This document shows positions 9,236-18,034 of a stretch of 64,000 bases of DNA, one piece after another. Origin of the DNA: Ancylobacter moscoviensis (lineage in GTDB: Bacteria > Pseudomonadota > Alphaproteobacteria > Rhizobiales > Xanthobacteraceae); the NCBI RefSeq assembly GCF_007559435.1, contig NZ_VMBP01000002.1, positions 248,001 through 312,000 of the forward strand, written 5' to 3'. Both the position numbers and the translations under genes were made by a program. The first letter of the stretch is position 1. The number at the start of each line of letters is the position of its first letter. The notes beneath the pieces were generated by a model. The model did no database searches, had not been told where the DNA came from, and saw nothing but the letters and a program-made list of their open reading frames with translations.

Positions 9236-9576
9236 TCCGGCTCCCGTCCGTCGACATGGTCGGTGCCGGTGCGCCCGCGCGCGGCGAGCAGCACGACGAG
9301 GAACAGCGCCGTCATGGCGAAGCCGATGACGATGGCGGTGAGCACGAGCGCCTGCGGGATGGGATCGGCGAGGGCGGCCGGGTCGCCCGGCACGTCCGGC
9401 TGCAGGATCGGCGGCGCGTCGATGCGCACCCGGCCCATGCTGAAGATGAACAGGTTCACCGCATAGGAGATCAGCGACAGGCCGATGATCACCTGATAGG
9501 TGCGCGGGCGCAGGATGAGCCACACGCCGGAGGCGGCGAAGACGCCGATGCCGATGGACAGGATCATTTCCATCAT
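9232..9576 (-). CDS. mrpC: Mrp/Mnh Na+/H+ antiporter subunit C
   Basis: A 114-residue NuoK-like membrane protein with three hydrophobic segments and the signature 'TYQVIIGLSLISYAVNLFIFSMG'. Two adjacent ATG codons (9576 and 9573) are possible starts. I use the first because it overlaps the mrpA stop as ATGA, like every other junction of the operon. NuoK-like subunits carry membrane glutamates or equivalents that take part in proton movement. Confidence 0.93.
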   Translation of the reverse strand: MMEMILSIGIGVFAASGVWLILRPRTYQVIIGLSLISYAVNLFIFSMGRVRIDAPPILQPDVPGDPAALADPIPQALVLTAIVIGFAMTALFLVVLLAARGRTGTDHVDGREPE

Positions 9577-12482
9577 TCGCCCCCTTCCGCCGCCTGGGCG
9601 GCCCGGCTGCTGCGCAGCGACTGGTGGGCGAGGGCGATGAGGATCAGCACCGTGGCGCCGACGACCAGCAGGAAGACGCCGAGGTCGAACAGCAGCGCGG
9701 AAGCGGTCGGCATCTTCCCGATGAAGGGCAGCTCCACATACTGGAAATGCGAGGTGAGGAAGGGGTAGCCGAACCACCAGGAGCCGACGCCCGTCGCCGC
9801 AGAGGTGAGCAGGCCGAGGCCCATCCAGCGCAGCGGCAGCACGCGCAGATGGTCTTCCACCCACCGCGTGCCGCTCGCCATGTACTGCACCACGAAGGCG
9901 ATGGAGAGCGTGATGCCGGCGGCGAAACCGCCGCCCGGCAGGTCGTGGCCGCGCATGAACAGGTAGACCGCCAGCACCGCGATGACCGGGAAGAGCCAGT
10001 GCATGATGAGGCGCGGGATGAGCATGTCGTCGGTGGCGGTGTCGCCGGGCCGGCGATCCGGTGCGGCCTCGTCATAGGCATTCTGGATGCGCTGCTGTTC
10101 GGGGCTCTCGATGCTTTCCGGCGCCGGGCGGAAGCGGCGCAGCAGGGCGAAGACGGTGAGCGCGGCGAGGCAGAGCACGACGATTTCGCCCATCGTGTCG
10201 AAGCCGCGGAAGTCGACCAGGATGACGTTGACGATGTTGCGGCCGCCGCCTTCCGAATAGGCACGCTCGACGAAGAAGCGCGACACGCTTTCCGGCAGCG
10301 GGCGGGTCATCAGGCAGTAGGACAGGAAGGCCATCAGGCCGCCGAGCGAACAGGCAATGGTGAAATCCGCGTAGCGGCGGATCAGCACCTTCAGCGGCGG
10401 GCGGTTCGGGTAGACGTTCTCGATGCGCTTGGGCAGCCAGCGCAGGCCGAGCAGCAGCAGCACCGTGGTGACGATCTCGACCAGGAGCTGGGTGACGGCG
10501 AGATCCGGCGCGGAAAGCCAGATGAAGGTGATGACGGTCACGAGACCCGAGCCGCCGACCAGCACCAGCGCCGCGAAGCGGTGGTACTTGGCCTGATAGG
10601 CGGCGCTCAGCGCGCAGGCGATGCCGACCGCCCAGAGCAGGGCGAAGGCGGGGGCGACGGGCGTTCCCGGCAGGGTGCCGGTGCCCACCGCCCCTCCCGC
10701 AAGGAAGGGGGCAAGCGCGGCCACCACCGCCAGACCCACCACGATGCGCATCTGCGGCTGCAGGCGCCGTGTTCCGAGCGCGGCTTCCGCCGCGCGCGCC
10801 CACTGCCAGGAGAGCGTAACCAGAACCTTCTCGAAGATGCGCTGGCCCTTGAGCTCGCGCAGTACCGGCGGTCCCTCGATGCCGCTGTCGAGATAGCGGC
10901 GCAGCGCCGCGTAAAGCACGACGCCGCCCGCCAGCGCGATGAAGCTCATCAGCAGCGGCAGGGTGAAGCCGTGCCAGAGCGCGAGGCTGTAATAGGGGGC
11001 CGTGGCGTTGAGCAGTCCCTGAACGGCGGTGGCGAGGACCGGGCCGACCGTCAGCCCCGGCACGATGCCGATCAGCAGGCAGATCAGCACCAGGAGCTCG
11101 ATGGGAAAGCGCATCCAGTGCGCCGGCTCGTGCGGCCGGTGCGGAAGGCCGACCGGCGGCGGGCCGAAGAACACGCCGAGGATGAAGCGCAGCGAATAGG
11201 TGACGCTGAACACGCCCGCGAGCGTCGCCCAATAGGGCAGGCTGTCGTCGAGCAGCGATCCGGTGTGGTCGGCCACCGCCTCGGCGAAGAACATCTCCTT
11301 GGAGATGAAGCCGTTGAGCAGCGGTACACCCGCCATCGCCGCGGCGGCCACCATGGCGAGCGTGGCGGTGAAGGGCATGTAGCGATAGAGACCGCTCAAT
11401 TTGCGCAGGTCGCGCGTGCCGGTCTCGTGGTCGATGATGCCGGCCGCCATGAACAGCGACGCCTTGAAGATGGCGTGGTTCAGCGTGTGGAAGATCGCCG
11501 CTACTGCCGCCAGCGGGCTGCCGAGGCCGAGCAGCAGCGTGATAAGCCCGAGATGGCTGATGGTGGAATAGGCGAGCAGGCCCTTGAGGTCCTGCTGGAA
11601 GATGGCGGCGAAAGCGCCGAGCAGAAGCGTGATGAGCCCGGCCGGCACGACGATGTAGAACCACGCGTCCGTACCCGCCATCACCGGCCAGAGCCGCATG
11701 AGCAGGAAGATGCCCGCCTTCACCATGGTGGCGGAGTGCAGATAGGCGGAGACCGGCGTCGGCGCCGCCATGGCGTGCGGCAGCCAGAAATGGAACGGGA
11801 ACTGCGCGCTCTTGGTGAAGGCGCCGAGCAGGATCAGCACCAGCGCCGGTACATAGAGGCTGCTGTCGCGCAGCAGGTCGCCCGAGGCGAGGATCTGGTC
11901 GACATCGTAGCTGCCGACGATGCGGCCGAGCAGCAGCACGCCGACCAGCAGGCACAGACCGCCGCTGGCCGTGACGATGAGCGCCATGCGCGCGCCGTCG
12001 CGGGCCGCCGTCGTGTGGTGCCAGTAGCCGATGAGCAGGAAGGAGAAGAGGCTGGTCAGCTCCCAGAAGAAGACGAGCTGCACCATGTTGCCGGACACCA
12101 CGACCCCGACCATCGAGCCCATGAAGGCGAGCAGGAAGGAGAAGAAGCGCGGCACCGGATCTTCGGGCGACATGTAGTAGCGCGCATAGAGCACCACCAG
12201 CGCGCCGATGCCGAAGATGAGGATGGCGAACAGCCAGGCGAGGCCGTCCAGCCGCAGGGTGAAATCCAGCCCCAGCATGGGCAGCCAGGCGAGCCAGAGC
12301 CGCACCGGACCGTCATCGGCTACCGCAGCGTAGAGCCATACGATGATGGCGACGCCGACCAGCGACACACTTCCGGCCAGAACCGCCGCGGCGTTGCGCG
12401 CATGGGTCGGCAGGAACCCCGCGAGCAGGCTGCCCAGGAAGGGCAGGACCAGCGCGACGAGGAGAAGCGTGCCATCGGACAT
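9573..12482 (-). CDS. mrpA: Mrp/Pha antiporter fused subunits A and B
   Basis: A 969-residue membrane protein. Residues 1 to about 800 are the NuoL-like MrpA, with the conserved glutamate E141 in 'FFWELTSLFSFLLIGYW' and the lysine block 'GAFTKSAQFPFHFWLPHAMAAPTPVSAYLH'. From about 825 to 960 the chain continues as MrpB ('LPGGGFAAGITLSIAFVVQYMASG'), which is a separate gene in Bacillus but fused in rhizobial PhaAB. I use ATG 12482 (MSDGTLLLVALV), with GGAGG upstream; an earlier in-frame start would add residues that are antisense to the divergent HTH gene. It is the first gene of the operon A(B)-C-D-E-F-G. Function: proton-driven Na+/K+ efflux and pH homeostasis. Confidence 0.95.
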   Translation of the reverse strand: MSDGTLLLVALVLPFLGSLLAGFLPTHARNAAAVLAGSVSLVGVAIIVWLYAAVADDGPVRLWLAWLPMLGLDFTLRLDGLAWLFAILIFGIGALVVLYARYYMSPEDPVPRFFSFLLAFMGSMVGVVVSGNMVQLVFFWELTSLFSFLLIGYWHHTTAARDGARMALIVTASGGLCLLVGVLLLGRIVGSYDVDQILASGDLLRDSSLYVPALVLILLGAFTKSAQFPFHFWLPHAMAAPTPVSAYLHSATMVKAGIFLLMRLWPVMAGTDAWFYIVVPAGLITLLLGAFAAIFQQDLKGLLAYSTISHLGLITLLLGLGSPLAAVAAIFHTLNHAIFKASLFMAAGIIDHETGTRDLRKLSGLYRYMPFTATLAMVAAAAMAGVPLLNGFISKEMFFAEAVADHTGSLLDDSLPYWATLAGVFSVTYSLRFILGVFFGPPPVGLPHRPHEPAHWMRFPIELLVLICLLIGIVPGLTVGPVLATAVQGLLNATAPYYSLALWHGFTLPLLMSFIALAGGVVLYAALRRYLDSGIEGPPVLRELKGQRIFEKVLVTLSWQWARAAEAALGTRRLQPQMRIVVGLAVVAALAPFLAGGAVGTGTLPGTPVAPAFALLWAVGIACALSAAYQAKYHRFAALVLVGGSGLVTVITFIWLSAPDLAVTQLLVEIVTTVLLLLGLRWLPKRIENVYPNRPPLKVLIRRYADFTIACSLGGLMAFLSYCLMTRPLPESVSRFFVERAYSEGGGRNIVNVILVDFRGFDTMGEIVVLCLAALTVFALLRRFRPAPESIESPEQQRIQNAYDEAAPDRRPGDTATDDMLIPRLIMHWLFPVIAVLAVYLFMRGHDLPGGGFAAGITLSIAFVVQYMASGTRWVEDHLRVLPLRWMGLGLLTSAATGVGSWWFGYPFLTSHFQYVELPFIGKMPTASALLFDLGVFLLVVGATVLILIALAHQSLRSSRAAQAAEGGE

Positions 12483-12577
12483 AGGTAGCGGGGGCCTCCC
12501 TGTGGGCGAAACCTCGGTGTCTTGCGTGATTTCGCCCATTATGGTTGATTTGGGTGTCTTCACGCAAGGCAGAAACG

Positions 12578-12805
12578 ATGGAATTGGCGCCCGAACAATG
12601 CCGCGCCGCACGCGGGCTGCTCGACTGGACGCAGGAGCATCTGGCTGTCCGCGCCGGCGTTTCCAGAAGCACCATCCGCGACTTCGAGCGGCACCGCCAC
12701 GTGCTGCATCGCGGCACGGAATCGCTGCTCATCCGCACGCTGCAGGAAGCCGGTGTGATGCTGCTTCCGCCCGGCGAGCACGGTCCGGGCGTGCGCATCC
12801 GCTGA
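12578..12805 (+). CDS. Small XRE-type HTH protein (75 aa)
   Basis: A 75-residue protein that is almost wholly a Cro/C1-type helix-turn-helix: 'CRAARGLLDWTQEHLAVRAGVSRSTIRDFER' is the textbook pattern, followed by a short tail that ends 'GEHGPGVRIR'. Small proteins of this type are common in alphaproteobacteria and act as DNA-binding regulators, although their targets are rarely known. I use the ATG at 12578 (MELAPEQ). It diverges from the Mrp operon across 95 bp, so it could control that operon or itself; that is inference from position. It is followed convergently by the helicase gene after 24 bp. Confidence 0.85.
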   Translation: MELAPEQCRAARGLLDWTQEHLAVRAGVSRSTIRDFERHRHVLHRGTESLLIRTLQEAGVMLLPPGEHGPGVRIR

Positions 12806-12829
12806 CAGGCCTTCCGCCGCTCTCCCTTC

Positions 12830-14902
12830 CTATTTCCACATGGCGCGCATGCGGGCGCCGATGTCGATCCGCGCGGTTTCCGCCGCCTGCACGCCGGGCG
12901 CGACGGGCTGGGCGGGCGGCCAGCTCGTCGCGGCGAAGCGGTTGAGGATGGTGGGCGGGATGAAGCGGGTGCGCGCGGCGTAGACGTGCCGGTCTCCCCG
13001 CGCCGCCTGCCCGTGGGTGAAGAAGCGCTGCGGCAGCATGAGGTGCAGGCTGTCCTTGGCGCGCGTCATGGCGACATAGAGTAGCCGCCGTTCCTCCTCG
13101 ATCTCCTCGCGCGTGCCGACGCCGAGGTCGATGGGAATGCAGCCATCCACCGCGTTCAGGACGAAGACCGACTTCCATTCCTGCCCCTTGGCGGAATGGA
13201 TGGTGGAGAGGATGAGATAGTCCTCGTCGAGATGCGGCGGGCCGGCCTCGGCGCTGGTGGCGTCCGGCGGATCGAGGGTCAGCTCGGTGAGGAAACGCTC
13301 GCGCGAGGCGTAGCCGCCGGCGATCTGAGCGAGCTGGACGAGATCGGCCTGCCGGCTCGCGGCGTCCTCGTGGAGGCGGTCAAGATGCGGCTCGTACCAT
13401 TGCCGCACGACGTCCATCTCCCCCGGCCAGCCGGCGGACTTCGTGTTCAGCTCCGCCAGCATGGCAAGGAAGGGCGGCCATTCCTCGGCGGTGCGGGGCG
13501 GCGGGGTGGCGGCTTCAAGCGCCGGCAGCAGCGCGCCGACCTCGTTCACCTGATCGAGGATGCGTCCGGCCGTGGCTGGGCCCAGGCCGGAGAGCAGGCG
13601 CAGCACACGGAAGCCGGCCACGCGATCGCGCGGGTTTTCGGAAAAGCGCAGGACGGCGAGCACGTCCTTCACATGCGCGGAATCGAGGAACTTCAGCCCG
13701 CCGAACTTCACGAAGGGAATGTTGCGCCGGGTCAGCTCCACCTCGAGCGGCCCGCTGTGATGGGCGGCGCGGAACAGCACGGCCTGTGATTTCAGCGCGA
13801 TGCCTTCCTCGCGGTTCTCCAGCACGCGGGTGGCGACGAAGTTCGCCTGCTCGATCTCGTCGCGCACATTGACGAGAAGGGGCCGCTCGCCGGATGCGCG
13901 ATCCGACCACAGGTTCTTGGCGTAGCGCTCGCTGGCGAAGTCGATCACCGCGTTGGCGGCGGCGAGGATGGGCTGGGTGGAACGGTAGTTCTGCTCCAGC
14001 ATGATGGTGTCGGCGCGGGGCGAGAAATGCCCGGGAAAATCGAGGATGTTGCGCACGGTCGCGGCACGAAAGGAATAGATCGACTGCGCGTCGTCGCCGA
14101 CAACCGTCAGGCCGCGCCCGTCCGGCTTCAGTCCGGTGAGGATGGAGGCCTGGAGCTTGTTGGTGTCCTGATATTCGTCGATCAGCACATGATCGAAGCG
14201 GCCGGAGACGGCGGCGGCGAGGGCCGGCTCGCTCATCATCTGCGCCCAGTAGAGCAGCAGGTCGTCGTAATCGAGCACGTTCTGGCGCTGCTTGGCCTCG
14301 ACATAGGCGGAGAACAGCGCCTTCAGCTCGGCGTTCCAGCCGGCGCACCACGGAAAGGCGCGCCCGATCACCTCTTCCAGCGGCTGCTCGGCGTTCACCG
14401 CCCGCGAATAGATGGCGATGAGCGTGCCCTTGGCCGGGAAACGCTTCTCCGTCTTCGAGAAACCGAGCTCGTGGCGGATGAGATTGACGAGGTCGGCGCT
14501 GTCCTCGCGGTCGTGAATGGTGAAGCTCGGATCGAGGCCGATCTGCGCGGCATGGTCGCGCAGCAGGCGCGCGCCGATGCCGTGGAACGTGCCGGCCCAG
14601 TTCAGCCCCTCGATCAGCGCCTGCGCATCGGTGCCGAGCACCTGCCGGGCGATGCGCTCGACGCGGCGGGTCATTTCCGCTGCCGCGCGGCGTGAGAAGG
14701 TGAGCAGCAGGATGCGGCGCGGGTCGGCGCCGTTGACGATGAGATGGGCGACGCGGTGGGCGAGGGTGCTGGTCTTGCCCGATCCCGCGCCGGCGATCAC
14801 GAGTAGCGGCCCGCCGGCGATGTCGCCGGGGCCGCTGACGCCGTGCTCGACCGCCCGCCGCTGCTGCGGGTTCAGCTTGTCGAGATAGGCGGCGGGCTGC
14901 AT
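12830..14902 (-). CDS. UvrD/PcrA-like superfamily I DNA helicase
   Basis: A 690-residue 3'-to-5' helicase. Visible motifs, N to C: Q-motif 'LNPQQRRAVEH', Walker A 'GAGSGKTSTLAHR', motif II 'LIDEYQDTN', motif III 'VVGDDAQSIYSFRAA', motif IV around 'LEQNYRSTQPIL', motif V 'LSTIHSAKGQEWKSVFVL' and motif VI 'VAMTRAKDSLHL'. Its length is like other short UvrD-family proteins of alphaproteobacteria that lack the long C-terminal UvrB-binding tail. Such helicases act in repair, replication restart or removal of RecA; I cannot say which. It stands alone, convergent with the small HTH gene. Confidence 0.92.
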   Translation of the reverse strand: MQPAAYLDKLNPQQRRAVEHGVSGPGDIAGGPLLVIAGAGSGKTSTLAHRVAHLIVNGADPRRILLLTFSRRAAAEMTRRVERIARQVLGTDAQALIEGLNWAGTFHGIGARLLRDHAAQIGLDPSFTIHDREDSADLVNLIRHELGFSKTEKRFPAKGTLIAIYSRAVNAEQPLEEVIGRAFPWCAGWNAELKALFSAYVEAKQRQNVLDYDDLLLYWAQMMSEPALAAAVSGRFDHVLIDEYQDTNKLQASILTGLKPDGRGLTVVGDDAQSIYSFRAATVRNILDFPGHFSPRADTIMLEQNYRSTQPILAAANAVIDFASERYAKNLWSDRASGERPLLVNVRDEIEQANFVATRVLENREEGIALKSQAVLFRAAHHSGPLEVELTRRNIPFVKFGGLKFLDSAHVKDVLAVLRFSENPRDRVAGFRVLRLLSGLGPATAGRILDQVNEVGALLPALEAATPPPRTAEEWPPFLAMLAELNTKSAGWPGEMDVVRQWYEPHLDRLHEDAASRQADLVQLAQIAGGYASRERFLTELTLDPPDATSAEAGPPHLDEDYLILSTIHSAKGQEWKSVFVLNAVDGCIPIDLGVGTREEIEEERRLLYVAMTRAKDSLHLMLPQRFFTHGQAARGDRHVYAARTRFIPPTILNRFAATSWPPAQPVAPGVQAAETARIDIGARMRAMWK

Positions 14903-14997
14903 CGGAAGGCGAATCTCTGGCGACCGGACGGGAGGCCAGTGAGCACGTTTCGCGTTTTGTTCGCAACCGGGAGCGGCCCGGCGGCTTCAAGCATCGT

Positions 14998-15076
14998 CAT
15001 GGCCGGGCTTGACCCGGCCATCCACGTCTTTGGGTGTTGAAGAAGTCGTAGATCCCCGGGGCGAGCCCGGGGATGA
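14998..15076. repeat. Intergenic palindromic repeat pair
   Basis: The 210-bp gap between the helicase and the PhnA-like gene holds two GC-rich palindromes. ATGGCCGGG with CCCGGCCAT spans 14999-15021, and ATCCCCGGG with CCCGGGGAT spans 15052-15074. This wording ('cgtcatggccgggcttgacccggccatccacg') is, from my knowledge of rhizobial genomes, a dispersed intergenic repeat found in many copies. It is not a gene. Confidence 0.65.
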
Positions 15077-15112
15077 CGGCGGGATGGAGGTCCGCGCCGT
15101 GCGCAGTTCGCC

Positions 15113-15415
15113 TCAGCGCTTGCGCACGAACTCCGTGCGCAGGACGAGGCCCTTGATGCCTTCGTAGCGGCAGTCGATCTCGTCCGGGTTGTCGGTGAGG
15201 CGGATCGTCTTGATGACGGTGCCCTGCTTGAGCGTCTGGCCGGCGCCCTTCACCTTCAGGTCCTTGATGAGGACGACGGAATCGCCGTCCGCCAGCGGGT
15301 TGCCGGAGGCATCGCGGACCTCGACCGTGCCGGCCTGCGCCGCCAGCATCTCAGAGGCCGGGCGCCATTCGCCGGTAGCTTCGTCATAGACATAGGCATC
15401 ATTGTCGTCGGCCAT
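15113..15415 (-). CDS. PhnA/YjdM-like protein without the zinc ribbon
   Basis: A 100-residue cytoplasmic protein. Residues 30-100 match the C-terminal PhnA/YjdM domain very well ('VRDASGNPLADGDSVVLIKDLKVKG', 'TVIKTIRLTDNPDEIDCRYEGIKGLVLRTEFVRK'). In E. coli YjdM the first 30 residues form a CxxC zinc ribbon; here that part reads 'AYVYDEATGEWRPASE' and has no cysteines, so metal binding there is lost. The family was once called alkylphosphonate-utilisation protein, but no phosphonate genes are nearby and the true role is unknown. Single gene with weak ties to its neighbours. Confidence 0.88.
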   Translation of the reverse strand: MADDNDAYVYDEATGEWRPASEMLAAQAGTVEVRDASGNPLADGDSVVLIKDLKVKGAGQTLKQGTVIKTIRLTDNPDEIDCRYEGIKGLVLRTEFVRKR

Positions 15416-15494
15416 CTTCGCCTCCTTCAGTGTCGGGTCGGTTCAGCCGACGGATGGGCGAGGCACGCGGCCCCGCCCGTTGGACGTCACGGTG

Positions 15495-17327
15495 TCACGG
15501 CACCTGCCGGACCGCGCCCTTAGCGGCGCTGGTGGCGAGCGCGGCATAGGCCTTGAGCGCGGTGGTGACGTTGCGCTTGCGCGGGGCGGCAGGCTTCCAG
15601 CCCTTCGCCTCCTGCTCCTCGCGACGGGCCGCGAGCTCGGCGTCGTCCACCGCGAGATGGATGCGGCGGTTGGGGATGTCGATCTCGATCACATCGCCCT
15701 CGCGCACCAGCCCGATGGTGCCGCCCTCGGCGGCTTCCGGCGAGACATGGCCGATGGACAGGCCCGAGGAGCCGCCAGAGAAGCGCCCGTCGGTGATAAG
15801 CGCGCAGGCTTTGCCCAGCCCCTTCGACTTCAGGTAGCTCGTCGGATAGAGCATCTCCTGCATGCCCGGCCCACCGCGCGGCCCCTCATAGCGGATGAGC
15901 ACGATCTGGCCCGGCTTCACCCGGTTGCCGAGGATGCCGGAGACGGCGTCGTCCTGGCTCTCGAACACGGTGGCGGTGCCGGTGAACTTGAGGATGGACT
16001 CGTCCACGCCTGCCGTCTTCACGATGCAGCCGTCCTCGGCGAGGTTGCCGTAGAGCACGGCGAGGCCACCATCCTTGGAGAAGGCGTGCTCGTAGTCGCG
16101 GATGACGCCCTTCTGCCGGTCGAGGTCGACATCGTCGTAGCGGGCGGACTGGCTGAAGGCGACCTGGGTCGGCACGCCGCCGGGCGCGGCGCGGTAGAAT
16201 TCGTGCACCGCCTCGCTGGCGTTGCGCTTCACATCCCAGTGCTCCAGCGCCACGGCGAGCGAGGGCGCATGGATGCTGCCGACGGAGGTATCGAGCAGGC
16301 CGGCGCGGTCGAGCTCGCCGAGGATGCCCATGATGCCGCCGGCATGGTGGACGTCCTCGACATGCACATCCGGCACGGCGGGAGCGACCTTGCACAGCAC
16401 CGGCACGCGGCGCGACAGCCGGTCGATGTCGGCCATGGTGAAGGGCACCTCGCCCTCATGCGCGGCGGCGAGCAGGTGCAGCACCGTGTTGGTCGAGCCG
16501 CCCATGGCGATGTCGAGCGTCATCGCGTTCTCGAAGGCCGCGAAGCTGGCGATGGAGCGCGGCAGCACGCTGGAATCGTCCTGCTCGTAATAGCGGCGGG
16601 CGAGGTCGACGACGGTGTGGCCGGCCTCGACGAAGAGGCGCTTGCGGTCGGCATGAGTCGCCAGCGTCGAGCCGTTGCCGGGGAGGGCGAGGCCGAGCGC
16701 CTCGGTGAGGCAGTTCATCGAATTGGCGGTGAACATGCCCGAGCAGGAGCCGCAGGTGGGGCACGCCGAGCGCTCGATCGCCTGCACGTCCTCTTCCGAC
16801 ACGCGGTCGTCGGCGGCGGCCACCATGGCGTCGACGAGGTCGAGCGCCTTGGTCTTGCCGCCGAGCACCACCTTGCCGGCCTCCATCGGGCCGCCGGAGA
16901 CGAACACGGTCGGGATGTTGAGGCGCAGCGATGCCATCAGCATGCCGGGAGTGATCTTGTCGCAATTGGAGATACAGACCATGGCGTCGGCGCAGTGCGC
17001 GTTGACCATGTATTCCACGCTGTCGGCGATGAGCTCGCGGGACGGCAGCGAATAGAGCATGCCGTCATGGCCCATGGCGATGCCGTCATCCACCGCGATG
17101 GTGTTGAATTCCTTGGCCACGCCGCCCGCTGCCTCGATCTCGCGCGCCACCAGCTGGCCGAGATCCTTGAGGTGGACATGCCCCGGCACGAACTGCGTGA
17201 AGGAATTGACCACGGCAATGATCGGCTTGCCGAAGTCTCCATCCTTCATGCCGGTGGCGCGCCACAGGCCGCGCGCACCGGCCATGTTGCGGCCGTGGGT
17301 CGTGGTACGGGAACGATAGGCGGGCAT
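15495..17327 (-). CDS. ilvD: Dihydroxy-acid dehydratase IlvD
   Basis: A 610-residue iron-sulfur dehydratase that makes 2-keto acids from 2,3-dihydroxy acids in valine, isoleucine and pantothenate biosynthesis. The length and sequence fit the long IlvD class. Cluster cysteines are in '[12 protein letters not shown]' near residue 120 and '[19 protein letters not shown]' near 190. '[21 protein letters not shown]' near 500 is another signature. The start [21 protein letters not shown] is typical of the family. It stands as a single gene; no leader peptide or attenuator is evident upstream. Confidence 0.97.
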   Translation of the reverse strand: MPAYRSRTTTHGRNMAGARGLWRATGMKDGDFGKPIIAVVNSFTQFVPGHVHLKDLGQLVAREIEAAGGVAKEFNTIAVDDGIAMGHDGMLYSLPSRELIADSVEYMVNAHCADAMVCISNCDKITPGMLMASLRLNIPTVFVSGGPMEAGKVVLGGKTKALDLVDAMVAAADDRVSEEDVQAIERSACPTCGSCSGMFTANSMNCLTEALGLALPGNGSTLATHADRKRLFVEAGHTVVDLARRYYEQDDSSVLPRSIASFAAFENAMTLDIAMGGSTNTVLHLLAAAHEGEVPFTMADIDRLSRRVPVLCKVAPAVPDVHVEDVHHAGGIMGILGELDRAGLLDTSVGSIHAPSLAVALEHWDVKRNASEAVHEFYRAAPGGVPTQVAFSQSARYDDVDLDRQKGVIRDYEHAFSKDGGLAVLYGNLAEDGCIVKTAGVDESILKFTGTATVFESQDDAVSGILGNRVKPGQIVLIRYEGPRGGPGMQEMLYPTSYLKSKGLGKACALITDGRFSGGSSGLSIGHVSPEAAEGGTIGLVREGDVIEIDIPNRRIHLAVDDAELAARREEQEAKGWKPAAPRKRNVTTALKAYAALATSAAKGAVRQVP

Positions 17328-17404
17328 GGAATTCCTCCAATCTTCTTGGGGCGCTTATGCGCCCGGGTCCGCGCATGCGCAACCATTTACCCCCGCGAAG
17401 CGGA

Positions 17405-18034
17405 TCACAGCACCACGATGCGGTTGGGCAGCTCGTCCTTGTGGGTGTCGGGCGGGGCGTGCCGGGCGAGCAGCCGGCCTGCTTCGGCGATGGCGTCCTC
17501 CAGCCCTTCGGCCAGCCGCCCCTCGCGCGCGCCAGTGAGAACGCGGGTGCATACGTCCGTCCACGCCGAAGGACCGACGCGGACATGGATCGTGTCGTCG
17601 GCCACCACCTCGACCCGGTGATCGGGCAGGGCGACGAAGATCAGCACGCCCGTGCGTCCCTCGGTCTGGTGGATGCCGAGGCTGAGGAAGTGGTCGACGG
17701 CCGTGCCCCGCGCGGCGGCCCGCAATACGGCACGCGGAACGCAGGAGTGGCGCAGCGGGGTGAAGGCGAGCAGGGAACCCAGCAGGATGAAGACGCTGGC
17801 CTGCAGCGCCAGCAGCTCCGGCACGTCGACCGGCAGGAGCAGGGCGACCGGCCAGGGCAACACCAGCGCGATCACCGCCGCCCACATCAGCGCATAGAAG
17901 GGGTGGTCGATCAGCGGGCGGCTGGAGACCACCACCTGAATCTCGCCGGCCGTTCCAGCCTCCGCGCGGGTGATGGCCTCGGCGAGCGCCGCCTGCTGCG
18001 CCGCGGTGAGGACGTTCTCGTTGGTCGTGCCCAT
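17405..18034 (-). CDS. TPM-domain membrane protein (second copy)
   Basis: A 209-residue protein that begins with a partial TPM domain ('LTAAQQAALAEAITRAEAGTAGEIQVVV'), has two membrane segments at about 52-105, then finishes the TPM fold with 'HFLSLGIHQTEGRTGVLIFVALPDHRVEVVAD'. This layout is common for the second TPM protein of LemA clusters. The start ATG shares its A with the stop of the first TPM gene (TGATG), so translation is coupled. The family is envelope-associated; in other organisms related domains serve photosystem repair or have phosphatase activity, but the bacterial role is unclear. Confidence 0.85.
   Translation of the reverse strand: MGTTNENVLTAAQQAALAEAITRAEAGTAGEIQVVVSSRPLIDHPFYALMWAAVIALVLPWPVALLLPVDVPELLALQASVFILLGSLLAFTPLRHSCVPRAVLRAAARGTAVDHFLSLGIHQTEGRTGVLIFVALPDHRVEVVADDTIHVRVGPSAWTDVCTRVLTGAREGRLAEGLEDAIAEAGRLLARHAPPDTHKDELPNRIVVL

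Noticed and set aside
9624-12488. 954-residue open frame antisense to mrpA
   Set aside because: Its product is low-complexity and rich in Arg, Glu, Gln and His with no domain. It is the mirror frame of a GC-rich membrane protein gene that has clear family matches on the other strand.
15402-17621. 739-residue open frame antisense to ilvD
   Set aside because: Shadow frame with His/Asp/Val-rich low complexity; ilvD is unambiguous.
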